A DNA stretch of 50,677 nt from Desulfuromonadaceae bacterium (lineage in GTDB: Bacteria; Desulfobacterota; Desulfuromonadia; Desulfuromonadales; Desulfuromonadaceae): contig JAFGXV010000038.1 in assembly GCA_016936455.1 (NCBI GenBank), positions 1-50,677 of the forward strand, written 5' to 3'. The translations under genes and the position numbers were made by a program. The notes below the pieces were generated by a model. It had not been told where the DNA came from. It worked only from the letters and a program-made list of their open reading frames with translations, and searched no databases. This document shows, piece after piece, positions 38,298 through 48,923 of the stretch (within the stretch, counting starts at the first letter, position 1; each line of letters begins with the position of its first letter).

Positions 38298-38666
38298 TTA
38301 TTTCTTCTTGCCTGCAACCGTCTTACGCGGACCTTTACGGGTACGTGCATTAGTTTTGGTCTTCTGGCCGCGTACCGGCAGACCACGACGATGACGTAAA
38401 CCTCTGTAACAGCCTAGATCCATCAGTCGCTTGATGTTCATCGACACTTCACGACGCAGATCACCCTCGACCTTATATTCTGAATCCATGACCTTACGAA
38501 TCTGAGCAACCTCAGCTTCAGTTAAATCATCAGAGCGAGTATTAAAATCAACTCCAGCCTCAGACAGGATATGCTGTGCTGTGGTACGACCGACACCAAA
38601 AATGTAGGTCAGCGCAACTTCAATTCGTTTGTTTTTCGGTAAATCAATACCAGCGATACGTGCCAA
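38298..38666 (-). CDS. rpsM: Small ribosomal subunit protein uS13
   Basis: The 122-residue protein begins [20 protein letters not shown] and ends in the Lys/Arg-rich tail after [20 protein letters not shown]. It contacts the P-site tRNA and bridges to the 50S head. The start codon is TTG at 38666, with GGGAGGA about eight bases upstream; the residues before it do not allow another start. Confidence 0.96.
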   Translation of the reverse strand: MARIAGIDLPKNKRIEVALTYIFGVGRTTAQHILSEAGVDFNTRSDDLTEAEVAQIRKVMDSEYKVEGDLRREVSMNIKRLMDLGCYRGLRHRRGLPVRGQKTKTNARTRKGPRKTVAGKKK

Positions 38667-38684
38667 CTTTATGTCCTCCCTGTT

Positions 38685-38798
38685 TTAACCCTGTCTCTGC
38701 TTGTGTTTGGGGTTCTCACAAATCACACGCAAAACACCTTTACGTTTGATGACCTTGCATTTATCACAAATAGTCTTAACCGACGCACGAACTTTCAT
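38685..38798 (-). CDS. rpmJ: Large ribosomal subunit protein bL36 (zinc form)
   Basis: A 37-residue protein found by translating the map-rpsM gap: it starts [16 protein letters not shown] and ends NPKHKQRQG. Cys11, Cys14, Cys27 and His32 form the zinc site of the C+ form, so no zinc-free paralogue is indicated here. It lies 29 bases after map and 18 bases before rpsM. Confidence 0.96.
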   Translation of the reverse strand: MKVRASVKTICDKCKVIKRKGVLRVICENPKHKQRQG

Positions 38799-38827
38799 AA
38801 CCTGTCCTTTACATTGCTTTTTTGAAA

Positions 38828-39574
38828 TTAGAGCTGAGTCAATATTTCAACGCCATCATCCGTGACAGCGACCGTATGCTCGAAATGCGCAGAAGGTCGG
38901 CCATCTCGCGTCACAGCCGTCCAACCATCCTCCAGAATCCGAACCTGCCTTGTGCCGGCATTAACCATTGGCTCGATTGCGAGCACCATTCCTGTACGAA
39001 GCACTGGTCCCCTTCCGGGGCGACCATAATTCGGGATTTGCGGTTCTTCGTGCAATGATCGACCTATGCCATGCCCGACAAATTCCCGGACAACCGAAAA
39101 ACCCGCCGCCTCAGCAACCTCCTGAACTGCTGCCGACACATCAGACAAAAAAGCCCCCTGACGAACCTGGGACAGTCCCGCTAGCAACGACGCTTTGGTC
39201 GTGTCCATGAGGCGTTGTTTTTCGTCATTCACCTCACCGACAGGCAGCGTGATCGCCGAATCGCCATAAAAGCCGTCATACAAAACACCAAAGTCAATGC
39301 TGATAATATCTCCAGCATTCAGGGGTTTTTTATTCGCAAATCCATGCACAACACCTTCGTTGGGTGAGGCACAAATTGAACAGGGAAAACCACCATACCC
39401 CTTGAACGCGGGGCGCGCTTTTTTTTCTCGGCAACGCTCTTCCGCAATCCGGTCCAGATCATACGTTGTGACACCAGGTTGCACCAGCGCACTTAACTCA
39501 GCAAGAATTTCAGCCACCATGCGACACGGAACGCGCATGCGTGCAATTTCTTGCGGGGACTTAATGATGATCAA
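38828..39574 (-). CDS. map: Methionine aminopeptidase, type I
   Basis: Map removes the initiator methionine from nascent proteins with small second residues. The 248-residue protein has the type I pita-bread fold: His77, the metal ligands Asp94 and Asp105 ([19 protein letters not shown]), [12 protein letters not shown] and the late EPMVNAGT. The start is TTG at 39574, overlapping the adk stop as TTGA, with GAAGGG upstream. No infA follows, though several phyla have it between map and rpmJ. Confidence 0.95.
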   Translation of the reverse strand: MIIIKSPQEIARMRVPCRMVAEILAELSALVQPGVTTYDLDRIAEERCREKKARPAFKGYGGFPCSICASPNEGVVHGFANKKPLNAGDIISIDFGVLYDGFYGDSAITLPVGEVNDEKQRLMDTTKASLLAGLSQVRQGAFLSDVSAAVQEVAEAAGFSVVREFVGHGIGRSLHEEPQIPNYGRPGRGPVLRTGMVLAIEPMVNAGTRQVRILEDGWTAVTRDGRPSAHFEHTVAVTDDGVEILTQL

Positions 39575-40221
39575 CGCAGACCCTTCAACAGAGCATCAAT
39601 CAAAACAGTCACCTCACCAATCGGCAGCATGCCATCCACTTTGGACAGCAGCCCAGCTTGCTGGTAGTACGTCACAAGCGGCAAGGTCTGATCCTGATAA
39701 ACCTGCATGCGGTTACGTATAGTCTCTTCACGATCGTCATCGCGCTGAATCAACGCAGCACCACATTTGTCACAAATTCCGTCCTGCTTAGGCGGTTCAT
39801 ACTTGACGTGAAAACCAGCTCCACAGGCCGGACAGGATCGACGACCCGTCAGGCGTTCAACCAATGCCTCTATATCAACCTCAAGGGATATGACCGCATC
39901 GAGATTCTTATCCAAACTCTTCAGGGTGTCCTGCAGAGCATCAGCCTGAGGCAAAGTGCGCGGGAAGCCATCAAGAATAAATCCATTGCTGCAATCATCT
40001 TTTTGCAGCCGCTCTTTTACAATTCCAACGACAACCTCATCAGGTACCAAGCCGCCGGCATCCATAAAAGATTTAGCCTTAACGCCCATCGGCGTACCAT
40101 CTTTAACTGCTGCACGCAGAATATCGCCCGTAGAAATCTGCGGTATCGCGAACTTTTGGACCAAGAGCTTGGCCTGCGTTCCCTTACCAGCACCTGGAGG
40201 ACCCAGCAATATCAATTTCAT
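39571..40221 (-). CDS. adk: Adenylate kinase with zinc-binding lid
   Basis: Adk interconverts ATP plus AMP and two ADP. The 216-residue protein has the P-loop GPPGAGKG at residues 7-14, DGFPRTL at 84-90 and a lid with Cys130, Cys133, Cys150 and Cys153, which binds zinc as in Gram-positive enzymes. I chose ATG 40221 with GGAG upstream; a longer frame to 40281 adds 20 residues not typical of Adk. It lies between secY and map, as in many non-enteric bacteria. Confidence 0.96.
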   Translation of the reverse strand: MKLILLGPPGAGKGTQAKLLVQKFAIPQISTGDILRAAVKDGTPMGVKAKSFMDAGGLVPDEVVVGIVKERLQKDDCSNGFILDGFPRTLPQADALQDTLKSLDKNLDAVISLEVDIEALVERLTGRRSCPACGAGFHVKYEPPKQDGICDKCGAALIQRDDDREETIRNRMQVYQDQTLPLVTYYQQAGLLSKVDGMLPIGEVTVLIDALLKGLR

Positions 40222-40234
40222 CCGTTTATCTCCA

Positions 40235-41545
40235 TTAGCCACGCCGGCCTTTGATACTTGCTCCGCGCATAAAGCCTTCATAGGAGCGCGAAATCAAATG
40301 CGACTCGATCTGGGAAGCCGTATCCATACCGACACCGACGACAATCAGCAAAGACGTACCGCCAAAATAAAACGGAACATTAAATTGCCCAATCATGAGC
40401 GTCGGCAAGACACAAACGGCCGAAACGTAGATGGCACCAGCAAAGGTCAAGCGGCTCAAAACAACATCCAGATAGTCCGACGTTGCCTTCCCCGGACGGA
40501 TACCAGGAATATAACCACCTTGATTCTTTACGTTTTCCGCAACATCTACCGGATTGAAAGTCACAGCTGTGTAGAAGTAGCAGAAGAAGATGATAAAAGC
40601 AACAAAAAAGACATTGTAGAGCCAGTGCGCCGGCGTCATCATTGCCGCAATCTGCTGCACCCAGTCAACATCGACAAAGTTAGCGACAGTTGCGGGGAAC
40701 ATGATAATTGAGCTGGCAAAGATGGGCGGGATAACACCGCTCATATTGATTTTCAGCGGCAGGTGACTCGACTGTCCTCCCAGATTACGCATCCCCACAA
40801 CGCGCTTGGCGTAGTGAATGGGAACCCGACGTTGAGCCCTCTCCATAAAAATGATGAACATCACAACGACAATCATCACCAGCAGCAGGAAAATCAGGGT
40901 AAACAACGGCAGAGCGCCGGTCTTGAGCAACCGGATAGAGTTGACAATCGCCGAAGGCATATTCGCGACGATCCCCGCAAAGATGATCAGCGAAATGCCA
41001 TTGCCGATACCACGCTCGGTAATCTGCTCACCAATCCACATAATGAAAGCCGTACCTGCTGTCAGTGTAATAATCGTCAGCAGAATGAAGGCTAAACCGG
41101 GATCAGAAACAACCGGATCTCCCGCAGGACCACGCATGGACTGGAGCCCCACGGCAATACCCGCACCCTGAATAACCGACAGCAGGATCGTGCCATACCG
41201 CGTCCAACGCGTAATAACCTTGCGGCCCTGGGCCCCCTCCTTCGACAATCGCTCAACAGGCTCAAACACAACCGTCAGCAACTGCAAAATGATCGAGGCA
41301 CTGATATAGGGCATAATCCCGAGAGCAAAAATCGTCATGCGCTCAAGCGCACCACCAGTAAAAGCACTGACCAGCCCCAGCAGCGTTCCCTGGGTGCCTT
41401 CAAAAAAACTCGCCAGCACCTGACCGTTTACGCCCGGCGTCGGAACATGACAACCGACACGATAAACGGCCAACATCATCAACGTAAACAGGATCCGCTT
41501 ACGCAACTCGACAATACTGAAGATGTTTTGAAGACTAGCAAACAA
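40235..41545 (-). CDS. secY: Protein translocase subunit SecY
   Basis: SecY is the pore of the Sec translocon. The 436-residue protein has about ten hydrophobic helices, the plug region after TM1 ([10 protein letters not shown]) and conserved cytoplasmic loops such as [20 protein letters not shown] and [14 protein letters not shown]. The start is TTG at 41545, with GAGG about ten bases upstream inside the end of rplO. It follows rplO by two bases. Confidence 0.97.
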   Translation of the reverse strand: MFASLQNIFSIVELRKRILFTLMMLAVYRVGCHVPTPGVNGQVLASFFEGTQGTLLGLVSAFTGGALERMTIFALGIMPYISASIILQLLTVVFEPVERLSKEGAQGRKVITRWTRYGTILLSVIQGAGIAVGLQSMRGPAGDPVVSDPGLAFILLTIITLTAGTAFIMWIGEQITERGIGNGISLIIFAGIVANMPSAIVNSIRLLKTGALPLFTLIFLLLVMIVVVMFIIFMERAQRRVPIHYAKRVVGMRNLGGQSSHLPLKINMSGVIPPIFASSIIMFPATVANFVDVDWVQQIAAMMTPAHWLYNVFFVAFIIFFCYFYTAVTFNPVDVAENVKNQGGYIPGIRPGKATSDYLDVVLSRLTFAGAIYVSAVCVLPTLMIGQFNVPFYFGGTSLLIVVGVGMDTASQIESHLISRSYEGFMRGASIKGRRG

Positions 41546-41547
41546 GG

Positions 41548-41988
41548 TTAAAGTACCTCGGTTGTGCCGCCCGCAGCGACGATCTTATCCAGTGCAGACT
41601 GACTAAACTTGTGGGCCTTGATGGTGACCGCTTTCGTCAAATCTCCATCACCGAGGATTTTGACCCCATCACCAATACACTTGATAAAACCTGACGTCAT
41701 CAACGCCTTCGGGTCGATCACTGAACCGGCCTCAAATGTATCGATGTCGCGCAGATTAACCAGAGCATAAACCTTTTTATTCAGGGAGGTAAAGCCACGC
41801 TTGGGCAGACGACGCTGCAAAGGCATCTGACCGCCTTCAAAACCAGGCTTCACACTGCCGCCCGAGCGGGCCTTCTGACCCTTATGTCCCTTACCCGCTG
41901 TTTTACCGTTACCCGAGCCAGGACCGCGGCCAATACGCTTTCTTTGTTTTACAGATCCCGGTGCGGGACTCAGATTACTCAAATCCAT
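41548..41988 (-). CDS. rplO: Large ribosomal subunit protein uL15
   Basis: The 146-residue protein starts [20 protein letters not shown] with the glycine/lysine-rich [20 protein letters not shown] typical of uL15. I chose ATG 41988 with AAGGAT upstream; an in-frame GTG two codons earlier lacks a good site. It lies between rpmD and secY as usual. Confidence 0.96.
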   Translation of the reverse strand: MDLSNLSPAPGSVKQRKRIGRGPGSGNGKTAGKGHKGQKARSGGSVKPGFEGGQMPLQRRLPKRGFTSLNKKVYALVNLRDIDTFEAGSVIDPKALMTSGFIKCIGDGVKILGDGDLTKAVTIKAHKFSQSALDKIVAAGGTTEVL

Positions 41989-41999
41989 GATCACAATCC

Positions 42000-42185
42000 T
42001 TATTCACACTCTTCAACAGCAACCATGTGGCCGACCTTGTTGATCATGCCGCGGATTTCTGGAGTGTCTAGAAGAACGACAGTTTTATGCAGTTTGGTCA
42101 ATCCCATTCCGCTTAGTACCTTAGTAAAGTACTCATTCCGACCAATACCGCTTTTTTTCAGTGTTACTTTAATCTGCTTGCTCAT
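42000..42185 (-). CDS. rpmD: Large ribosomal subunit protein uL30
   Basis: The 61-residue protein, [21 protein letters not shown] followed by the conserved [12 protein letters not shown]-like segment, is a full-length uL30. Some lineages lost rpmD; this one keeps it. It sits between rpsE and rplO. Confidence 0.95.
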   Translation of the reverse strand: MSKQIKVTLKKSGIGRNEYFTKVLSGMGLTKLHKTVVLLDTPEIRGMINKVGHMVAVEECE

Positions 42186-42203
42186 TGACTCTCTCCCGCA
42201 GGC

Positions 42204-42689
42204 TTAGGCTTCGATGCCACGACGTGCCAGAATTTCGTCAGCACTTTTCAACTGCTGCAAAGCGTTGATCGTTGCCTTGACAACATTGTGGGGATTATTC
42301 GAACCAATACACTTGGAGAGGATATCGCCAACGCCAGCCGCTTCAAGTACCGCACGAGCAGGTCCGCCCGCGATAACACCCGTACCTTTTGAAGCCGGCT
42401 TAAGCAGAACACATCCCGCACCAAAGCGACCCAAAACATCAAAAGGAATCGTCCGATCATCAAGAGGAACATTGATCATGCTCTTCTTGGCCTTCTCAAC
42501 TCCTTTACGAATTGCCTCAGGGACTTCTTTAGCCTTGCCGTGGCCATACCCGACACGACCATTGCCGTCACCGACAACAACCAGCGCAGAAAAGCTGAAG
42601 CGACGGCCACCTTTTACGACTTTGGCGCAACGATTGATGTGGATAATGCGATCAATCAATTCCGTTTCATTTTGTTCAGTGCGTTGCAA
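42204..42689 (-). CDS. rpsE: Small ribosomal subunit protein uS5
   Basis: The 161-residue protein has the S5 double-stranded RNA-binding-like domain ([20 protein letters not shown]) and the C-terminal domain with [19 protein letters not shown]. It acts at the mRNA entry channel and in decoding fidelity. The start is TTG at 42689 with AGGAGG five bases upstream. Confidence 0.96.
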   Translation of the reverse strand: MQRTEQNETELIDRIIHINRCAKVVKGGRRFSFSALVVVGDGNGRVGYGHGKAKEVPEAIRKGVEKAKKSMINVPLDDRTIPFDVLGRFGAGCVLLKPASKGTGVIAGGPARAVLEAAGVGDILSKCIGSNNPHNVVKATINALQQLKSADEILARRGIEA

Positions 42690-42706
42690 AGGACCCTCCT
42701 TCTTTC

Positions 42707-43075
42707 TTAAAACACCAGGCCCGCTTCACGAGCAGCGTCAGCCAGGGCCTTTACTCGGCCATGATAAATAAAACCATTACGGTCAAAGACAACTTCTTTA
42801 ATGTCTTTAGCCAGAGCTTTTTGAGCGATCATTGCGCCAACCGCTTTAGCTGCCTCAATGTTTCCTGTATAGTTCAAACCATCAGCGACATCTTTGCACT
42901 GCGTTGAAGCGGAAACGAGGGATACACCGTTTTCATCTTCAATGATCTGGGCATAGATGTGCTTTGCACTGCGAAAAACACAAAGACGAGGGCGAACCAC
43001 GGTCCCGGTAACCTTGCGGCGTACACGGGCCTGACGTCTTTTCCTTGATTCCGCTTTTGATACGTTGCCAGCCAC
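42707..43075 (-). CDS. rplR: Large ribosomal subunit protein uL18
   Basis: The 122-residue 5S rRNA-binding protein has [20 protein letters not shown] and the C-terminal [26 protein letters not shown]. The start is GTG at 43075 with AGGAG seven bases upstream. It lies between rplF and rpsE. Confidence 0.97.
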   Translation of the reverse strand: MAGNVSKAESRKRRQARVRRKVTGTVVRPRLCVFRSAKHIYAQIIEDENGVSLVSASTQCKDVADGLNYTGNIEAAKAVGAMIAQKALAKDIKEVVFDRNGFIYHGRVKALADAAREAGLVF

Positions 43076-43095
43076 TTTGTATCTCCTGTAAAAAA

Positions 43096-43635
43096 TTATT
43101 TCTTACCTGTTTTGCCCGCTTTACGCAGAATACGCTCTTGGGCGTACTTGATACCCTTACCCTTGTACGGTTCAGGACCACGGAACGAGCGAATCTTGGC
43201 TGCCGTTGCGCCAACCAGTTCCTTATCAATGCCGAGAACCGTCATTTTGGTCTGCTTTTCAACTTCGACCGTAATTCCTTCGGGCAAAGGATATTCAATC
43301 GGGTGTGAATATCCCAGGGCGAGGTTCAGGGTCGAGCCTTTGACATCCGCACGATAACCGACGCCATTGATTTCAAGAGACTTCTGAAACCCCTTGGTCA
43401 CACCTTCGACCATGTTAGCGATGAGGGTACGGTACAGACCCTGCATTGAGGTATCGCGACGCACACTCTCAACCGGCGAAACAACAATCTTGTCCGCTTC
43501 CATCTCAACCAGAACCGTTGAGGGGATCTCTCTCGAGAGCTTGCCCTTCGGGCCCTGTACTTCAATCTTTTCCGCAGTCAGATCAATTTTAACACCTGAC
43601 GGGATTTCGATCGGTTTTTTTCCAATTCTTGACAT
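43096..43635 (-). CDS. rplF: Large ribosomal subunit protein uL6
   Basis: The 179-residue protein starts [15 protein letters not shown] and contains the C-terminal signature [12 protein letters not shown]. It has two copies of the uL6 fold and lies near the GTPase centre of the 50S subunit. Confidence 0.97.
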   Translation of the reverse strand: MSRIGKKPIEIPSGVKIDLTAEKIEVQGPKGKLSREIPSTVLVEMEADKIVVSPVESVRRDTSMQGLYRTLIANMVEGVTKGFQKSLEINGVGYRADVKGSTLNLALGYSHPIEYPLPEGITVEVEKQTKMTVLGIDKELVGATAAKIRSFRGPEPYKGKGIKYAQERILRKAGKTGKK

Positions 43636-43657
43636 TGCCTACACTCCTTACTTCATG

Positions 43658-44056
43658 CTACCAGACGGTGCAGACCAGTTCACCACCAACTCCGGCCTCG
43701 CGAGCAGCAGTGTCAGACAAAACACCTTGTGAGGTTGAGACAATAGCGCATCCAAGGCCATTCTTTACCCTCGGAATTTCGTCACTGCCAACATAAAGAC
43801 GACGGCCAGGTTTGGAAGCCCGGGTAATTTCGTGAATTACCGGAGCATTCTTTGCATCATACTTCAGGTAGATGCGCAGCGTCCCCTGGACACCCTCGTT
43901 CACTTCTTTGAAATTTTTGATATAGCCCTGCTCTTTGAGCACGTTGGCAATCGCCGCCTTGACTTTACTTGCCGGCATATCCAGCTTTTGATGGCGCGCC
44001 AGACCCGCATTACGAATACGTGTCAGCATATCTGAAATAGGATCAGTCATTCCCAT
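43658..44056 (-). CDS. rpsH: Small ribosomal subunit protein uS8
   Basis: The 132-residue protein starts [18 protein letters not shown] and ends in [22 protein letters not shown], the uS8 signature. In E. coli uS8 regulates the spc operon; no target site was identified here. GGAG lies eight bases before the ATG. Confidence 0.97.
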   Translation of the reverse strand: MGMTDPISDMLTRIRNAGLARHQKLDMPASKVKAAIANVLKEQGYIKNFKEVNEGVQGTLRIYLKYDAKNAPVIHEITRASKPGRRLYVGSDEIPRVKNGLGCAIVSTSQGVLSDTAAREAGVGGELVCTVW

Positions 44057-44076
44057 GAATCCAGCTCCTTAATCCG

Positions 44077-44262
44077 TTACCAGCTTGATTTCAAAACGCC
44101 GGGAAGTTTACCCTCAAGCGCCAATTTGCGCAAGCAAACACGACACATGTCAAATTTGCGGTAATATCCGCGCGGGCGACCACACAACGGACAACGGGTA
44201 TACTTTCTAACCTGAAATTTCTGGGGCCGCTTAGCCTTAACAATCATCGATGTCTTTGCCAC
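44077..44262 (-). CDS. rpsN: Small ribosomal subunit protein uS14 type Z (zinc form)
   Basis: The 61-residue protein is the short zinc-binding type with Cys24, Cys27, Cys40 and Cys43 (CPLC...CRVC). The GTG at 44262 with GGAGGA four to five bases upstream gives the family length; a longer frame to 44325 would overlap rplE with unrelated residues. Placement between rplE and rpsH is standard. Confidence 0.96.
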   Translation of the reverse strand: MAKTSMIVKAKRPQKFQVRKYTRCPLCGRPRGYYRKFDMCRVCLRKLALEGKLPGVLKSSW

Positions 44263-44284
44263 AATATCCTCCGATTTCGCCTGA

Positions 44285-44824
44285 TTATTTCCTGAAAGGC
44301 AGTCCCAACCCGGCCAGCAGCGCACGACCTTCTTCGTCGTTGCGTGCCGTGGTAACGATGGAGATATTCAGGCCACCGACCTTGGCAATTTTCTCAAGGT
44401 CAATTTCCGGGAAAATAATCTGCTCACGCACCCCGAGTGTGTAGTTGCCACGGCCATCGAAGGCCTTGGGCGAAATGCCCTTGAAGTCACGAACACGCGG
44501 CAGTGCAATATTAATCAGGCGATCGAGAAACTCGTATGCCCGGTCATGACGCAGAGTCACCATGCAACCGATAGGCATGCCTTCGCGCAGCTTGAAACCG
44601 GCGATAGACTTCTTTGCTTTCGTGATTACAGGCTTCTGGCCGGCAATGTTGGTCAGCTCTTCAACTGCCGACTCCAGAACTTTGATATTCTGGATTGCCT
44701 CGCCAACACCCATGTTTACGACAACCTTTTCTACCTTGGGAACCTGCATGACATTGTCGAGTTGCAGATCTTTGAGCAGTTGAGGTGCCAGCTCATTTGT
44801 ATATTTATCTTTTAACCTGGCCAT
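44285..44824 (-). CDS. rplE: Large ribosomal subunit protein uL5
   Basis: The 179-residue 5S rRNA-binding protein has [33 protein letters not shown] and the late [20 protein letters not shown]. It follows rplX and precedes rpsN. Confidence 0.97.
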   Translation of the reverse strand: MARLKDKYTNELAPQLLKDLQLDNVMQVPKVEKVVVNMGVGEAIQNIKVLESAVEELTNIAGQKPVITKAKKSIAGFKLREGMPIGCMVTLRHDRAYEFLDRLINIALPRVRDFKGISPKAFDGRGNYTLGVREQIIFPEIDLEKIAKVGGLNISIVTTARNDEEGRALLAGLGLPFRK

Positions 44825-44835
44825 TGAACTCTCCG

Positions 44836-45165
44836 TTACTTGTCGACAATCTCATTGCACTTTTTGCAAAAACGAGCCTTGGTGCCATCAGCAAGAACCC
44901 GTACGCCGGTGCGGGCAGGCTGATTACAGGCACTGCAGACGAGCAGGACATTAGAAGCAGCCATTGCCGCCTCTTTCTCAACAATCCCGCCCTCCTGATT
45001 CATCTGAGAAGGACGCGTATGCCGCTTGACAATATTTAAATTTTCGACGGTCAGGCGATTTTTATCTGTAAAGACGCGAGCAACCTTGCCTTGCTTGCCT
45101 TTATCTTTACCGACCATAACCTGAACCAAGTCGCCTTTTTTGACATGAAGCTTATTAACTGCCAT
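44836..45165 (-). CDS. rplX: Large ribosomal subunit protein uL24 with C-terminal cysteine pairs
   Basis: The 109-residue protein starts [19 protein letters not shown] with the KOW motif ([14 protein letters not shown]) and ends with a zinc-ribbon-like Cys77, Cys80, Cys100 and Cys103 (CSAC...CKKC). I chose ATG 45165; a longer frame reaches into rplN. uL24 initiates 50S assembly. Confidence 0.95.
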   Translation of the reverse strand: MAVNKLHVKKGDLVQVMVGKDKGKQGKVARVFTDKNRLTVENLNIVKRHTRPSQMNQEGGIVEKEAAMAASNVLLVCSACNQPARTGVRVLADGTKARFCKKCNEIVDK

Positions 45166-45187
45166 ACCACTCATCTCCAGCCTGCTA

Positions 45188-45556
45188 TCACAGCACCTCA
45201 GGTGCCAGCGATACAATCTTCATAAATTTGCGGGCCCTGAGTTCACGTGCGACAGGACCAAAGATACGCGTACCAACAGGTTCGCCGTTGTTATTGACAA
45301 CAACAGCCGAATTTTTGTCGAAACGAATACTTGACCCGTCGGGACGTGCCATTTCTTTGGCAGTCCGAACGATCACGGCCTTAACAACATCACCTTTTTT
45401 TACTTTCGAGGTGGGCAACGCCTCTTTAACGGAGCAGATGATGATATCGCCCAAACCTGCATATTTCCGTTTCGAGCCTCCCAGTACTTTGATGCAGCAA
45501 AGCTTACGGGCACCGGAGTTGTCTGCCACATCGAGTGTGGTCTGCATCTGAATCAT
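45188..45556 (-). CDS. rplN: Large ribosomal subunit protein uL14
   Basis: The 122-residue protein starts [19 protein letters not shown] and ends in [19 protein letters not shown]. It is one of the most conserved ribosomal proteins and contacts 16S helix 14. GGGAG lies seven bases before the ATG. Confidence 0.98.
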   Translation of the reverse strand: MIQMQTTLDVADNSGARKLCCIKVLGGSKRKYAGLGDIIICSVKEALPTSKVKKGDVVKAVIVRTAKEMARPDGSSIRFDKNSAVVVNNNGEPVGTRIFGPVARELRARKFMKIVSLAPEVL

Positions 45557-45571
45557 TATCTATCTCCCACG

Positions 45572-45832
45572 CTACAGCGATTTTTCCAGAATCTGGCTGA
45601 CGCGCCAGCGCTTGTCACGAGACAACGGACGAGATTCGGTAATCAGAACCTTATCTCCAGCCGTGCACTGATTGGCTTCATCGTGAGCCTTATATTTTTT
45701 CCTGCGCTTCAAATATTTCTTATAGACAGGATGCTTTACCAGGTCATCTACTTGAACAACGACCGTTTTATCCATCTTGTCGCTGGTAACAATACCGACA
45801 AGTTTCTTTTTATTACGACGCTCTGTGGTCAT
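45572..45832 (-). CDS. rpsQ: Small ribosomal subunit protein uS17
   Basis: The 86-residue protein has the OB-fold signature [18 protein letters not shown] and [19 protein letters not shown]. It is an early 30S assembly protein and lies between rpmC and rplN. Confidence 0.97.
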   Translation of the reverse strand: MTTERRNKKKLVGIVTSDKMDKTVVVQVDDLVKHPVYKKYLKRRKKYKAHDEANQCTAGDKVLITESRPLSRDKRWRVSQILEKSL

Positions 45833-45848
45833 ACGATCACCTCAATTA

Positions 45849-46040
45849 TTACTTAGCCAATTTTTGCTGCAGTACGGTTTTAACCCGAGCAATATCCTTC
45901 CGCAATTGAGGGATCTTTGCCGTATTCTCCAGGTGGCCGGTGTGAAGCTGAAACTTCAGGTTAAACAGTTCCTGACTCAGCTCCAGAGATTTCTTTTCCA
46001 ACTCTGCTACACTGCAGCCGTCAAGTTCGTTAGCCTTCAT
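45849..46040 (-). CDS. rpmC: Large ribosomal subunit protein uL29
   Basis: The 63-residue two-helix protein has [19 protein letters not shown] and [11 protein letters not shown], the uL29 signature. It forms part of the tunnel-exit docking site. I chose ATG 46040 with GAGAGGA upstream; a GTG one codon earlier is possible. It overlaps the rplP stop by 11 bases. Confidence 0.95.
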   Translation of the reverse strand: MKANELDGCSVAELEKKSLELSQELFNLKFQLHTGHLENTAKIPQLRKDIARVKTVLQQKLAK

Positions 46041-46455
46041 CACTGTTTTCCTCTCTCATCACAAACTTTGTCTGCACCGGCAGCTTGTGCGCAGCGAGAC
46101 GGAATGCTTCACGCGCGATTTCCTCCGTCACACCCTGCATTTCATACAAAACCATACCGGGACGAATGACAGCTACCCAGCTATCAGGCGACCCCTTCCC
46201 TTTACCCATACGTGTCTCAGCCGGCTTACGGGTCAGAGGCTTGTCTGGAAAAGCACGAATCCAGATTTTACCACCACGCTTGATATAGCGTGTCATGGCA
46301 CGACGAGCAGATTCGATCTGGCGGGAAGAAAGCCAACCGCGTGTTGTCGCCTGCAGGGCAAAATCGCCGAAGTTGATTTCTGTGCCGCCTTTGGCCGCAC
46401 CCTTCATGCGACCCTTAAACGTTTTTCTATGTTTAACCTTCTTGGGCATTAACAT
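46030..46455 (-). CDS. rplP: Large ribosomal subunit protein uL16
   Basis: The 141-residue protein starts [16 protein letters not shown] and has [20 protein letters not shown] and [18 protein letters not shown]. It binds near the A-site of the peptidyl transferase centre. GGAG lies ten bases before the first ATG; a second ATG two codons on is an alternative. Confidence 0.97.
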   Translation of the reverse strand: MLMPKKVKHRKTFKGRMKGAAKGGTEINFGDFALQATTRGWLSSRQIESARRAMTRYIKRGGKIWIRAFPDKPLTRKPAETRMGKGKGSPDSWVAVIRPGMVLYEMQGVTEEIAREAFRLAAHKLPVQTKFVMREENSDEG

Positions 46456-46480
46456 AATGACACTCTCCTATCTGACAAGC

Positions 46481-47116
46481 CTACTGTTCCCGCGAGAGAA
46501 CTTCGCCCTTGAAGATGAGAACTTTAACGCCGATGATGCCGTATGTGGTTTTGGCCTCAGCAAAGCCATAATCAATATCGGCACGCAGCGTGTGCAGAGG
46601 AACACGACCCTCACGGTACCACTCAGTCCGGCTCATCTCTGCCCCGCCAAGACGACCGCTACAGGTAATCTTAATCCCCTGAGCTCCGAACCGCAGAGCC
46701 TGACCAACACTGCGTTTCATGGCACGACGGAAAGCAACACGGCGCTCCAGCTGCAACGCAACACCTTCCGCAACCAGCTGTGCGTCCATCTCAGGCTTGC
46801 GAATTTCCTGAATATTGAGAAACACTTCCTTGTCGGTGAGTTTGGCCAGCTCTTTTTTGAGGGCTTCAACTTCAGAACCACGCTTACCAATAATAATACC
46901 GGGACGTGCCGCAAAGATATTGAGCTTCATCTTGCCAGCGGCGCGCTCGATCTCAATCTTGGCAATACCCGCATGATAAAGACGTTTCTTTAAATAATTA
47001 CGCAGTTTCAGATCTTCATGAACAAATCGTGAATAATCCTCATCGGCGTACCATTTCGACTCCCAGGTCTTAATAACTCCCAGGCGAAAACCTACAGGAT
47101 GAACTTTCTGGCCCAA
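46481..47116 (-). CDS. rpsC: Small ribosomal subunit protein uS3
   Basis: The 211-residue protein has the N-terminal [14 protein letters not shown], a KH domain with [14 protein letters not shown] and the C-terminal S3 domain. It helps unwind mRNA at the entry channel. The start is TTG at 47116 with a strong AAGGAGG upstream. Confidence 0.97.
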   Translation of the reverse strand: MGQKVHPVGFRLGVIKTWESKWYADEDYSRFVHEDLKLRNYLKKRLYHAGIAKIEIERAAGKMKLNIFAARPGIIIGKRGSEVEALKKELAKLTDKEVFLNIQEIRKPEMDAQLVAEGVALQLERRVAFRRAMKRSVGQALRFGAQGIKITCSGRLGGAEMSRTEWYREGRVPLHTLRADIDYGFAEAKTTYGIIGVKVLIFKGEVLSREQ

Positions 47117-47136
47117 ACTATCACCTCCTTGATTGG

Positions 47137-47469
47137 CTATTTTTCGTCCAGGACGACCTGAACGTGACTCGTTGGTTTTCTGATACGGCTAGCGCGCCCC
47201 TGCGCACGGGGAATAAACCGGCGCAAAGCGGGGCCCTGATCGACCATAATGGTTTTCACATACAGGCGATCAACGTCCGCGACACCTTTCTGCTCGGCGT
47301 TAGCGATCGCAGATTTGACCAAAGCCGCAACGATCGCCGCGGGCTTCTGCGGCGAGAAACGCAGGATATTCAGCGCTTCCTGTACTTTTTTGCCCCGAAC
47401 CATATCGACAACTAGGCGCGCCTTTTGTGCCGACATGCGGGCATATTTCAATTTAGCTTTTGCTTCCAT
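47137..47469 (-). CDS. rplV: Large ribosomal subunit protein uL22
   Basis: The 110-residue protein has the [15 protein letters not shown] signature and a beta-hairpin loop ending HVQVVLDEK. Its hairpin reaches into the peptide tunnel. It lies between rpsS and rpsC. Confidence 0.97.
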   Translation of the reverse strand: MEAKAKLKYARMSAQKARLVVDMVRGKKVQEALNILRFSPQKPAAIVAALVKSAIANAEQKGVADVDRLYVKTIMVDQGPALRRFIPRAQGRASRIRKPTSHVQVVLDEK

Positions 47470-47487
47470 CCGGGAACTCCGTTGCGT

Positions 47488-47769
47488 TTATTTTCTCTTC
47501 GACTTCTTATCCGCACCATGACCGTAGTAGGTACGGGTGGGAGCGAATTCTCCAAGCTTATGCCCAACCATGTTCTCGGTCACATAAACCGGCAGAAATT
47601 TTTTGCCGTTATGCACAGCAAAGGTATAGCCGACAAACTCGGGAATGATCGTACTGCGACGCGACCAAGTCTTGATGACCTTATTCGTGGGGGCCGCGCC
47701 CGCCTCGAGATCAATCTTACGCAGCAGGCTATCATCAACAAAAGGGCCTTTTTTAATTGAACGTGCCAC
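47488..47769 (-). CDS. rpsS: Small ribosomal subunit protein uS19
   Basis: The 93-residue protein starts [19 protein letters not shown] and has [18 protein letters not shown]. It contacts the 30S head near the P-site tRNA. The start is GTG at 47769. Confidence 0.98.
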   Translation of the reverse strand: MARSIKKGPFVDDSLLRKIDLEAGAAPTNKVIKTWSRRSTIIPEFVGYTFAVHNGKKFLPVYVTENMVGHKLGEFAPTRTYYGHGADKKSKRK

Positions 47770-47780
47770 GGCTTACTCCT

Positions 47781-48605
47781 CTACTTATTCCTGCGACGAA
47801 CGATGAAGCGATCCGTACGTTTATTCGTCCGGGTCTTATAACCCTTGGTCGGAATACCCCAGGGGGTCACCGGGTGACGACCACCTGAGCTCTTACCTTC
47901 ACCACCACCATGGGGGTGATCGACTGGGTTCATCGCAACACCACGGGACTGAGGACGCTTGCCCAGCCAGCGGTTACGACCCGCCTTACCAATCTTGACA
48001 TTTTCATGGTCAACATTGCCGACTTGTCCGATGGTTGCGCAACAATCCTGCAGCACAAGGCGTACCTCACCGGAAGGCAGACGCAGCTGAGCGTAGCGAC
48101 CCTCTTTTGCTGCAATCATGGCGTAGGCACCGGCGCTGCGAGCCAACTGACCACCCTTGCCAACCTTCAGTTCAACGTTGTGAACCCAGGTACCAAGGGG
48201 AATGGAACGAATTGCCAATGCGTTACCCGGCTTGATATCCGCCGACTCGCTGGCTACAACCTGTGCACCAACTTCCAGGCCGGCAGGTGCCAGAATGTAA
48301 CGCTTCTCGCCGTCGGCATAATTCAACAGCGCGATCCGTGACGACCGATTCGGGTCATACTCGATCGAAACAACACGAGCCGGAATTTCTTTTTTATCGC
48401 GCTTAAAATCAATTACGCGGTACTTACGCTTATGGCCACCACCAGTGTGACGTTTAGTGATGCGCCCATAGCTATTACGACCACCACTCTTTTTCAAAGG
48501 TTCCAAAAGTGACTTTTCAGGTGTCGCTGTTGTAACCTCCTCAAAAGCCGAGGCTGTCATGTGCCGACGCCCTGGCGAGGTTGGCTTAAACTTTTTGATC
48601 GCCAT
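47781..48605 (-). CDS. rplB: Large ribosomal subunit protein uL2
   Basis: The 274-residue protein has [20 protein letters not shown] near the N terminus and the C-terminal [19 protein letters not shown], whose histidine-rich loop lies near the peptidyl transferase centre. It follows rplW by 30 bases. Confidence 0.98.
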   Translation of the reverse strand: MAIKKFKPTSPGRRHMTASAFEEVTTATPEKSLLEPLKKSGGRNSYGRITKRHTGGGHKRKYRVIDFKRDKKEIPARVVSIEYDPNRSSRIALLNYADGEKRYILAPAGLEVGAQVVASESADIKPGNALAIRSIPLGTWVHNVELKVGKGGQLARSAGAYAMIAAKEGRYAQLRLPSGEVRLVLQDCCATIGQVGNVDHENVKIGKAGRNRWLGKRPQSRGVAMNPVDHPHGGGEGKSSGGRHPVTPWGIPTKGYKTRTNKRTDRFIVRRRNK

Positions 48606-48635
48606 TATTCTTACTCCGTATCCCTAAGACTGACA

Positions 48636-48923
48636 TCAAACGCCAAAGAAGTCGATATTGCTGCCTTCAGCGAGAGTTACATACGCTTTTTTACGATTCG
48701 GACGCTTGCCGAACTGACGCCCCATGCGTTTTACCTTACCGGCAACGATCATGGTATTGACATCTTCAACTTTGACATCAAAAGCCTTCTCAACGGCCTG
48801 CTTGATCTCAATTTTGTTTGCGTCCTTCGCCACCTCAAAAACCACTACACGACCAGCTTCTTTCTGTAGTGTGCTTTTTTCAGTCACCAAAGGCTTCTTA
48901 ATCACCTGATGCAACGGTTTCAT
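48636..48923 (-). CDS. rplW: Large ribosomal subunit protein uL23
   Basis: The 95-residue protein has [20 protein letters not shown] and [17 protein letters not shown]. It forms the chaperone docking site at the tunnel exit. Its ATG overlaps the rplD stop by one base (TAATG). Confidence 0.97.
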   Translation of the reverse strand: MKPLHQVIKKPLVTEKSTLQKEAGRVVVFEVAKDANKIEIKQAVEKAFDVKVEDVNTMIVAGKVKRMGRQFGKRPNRKKAYVTLAEGSNIDFFGV

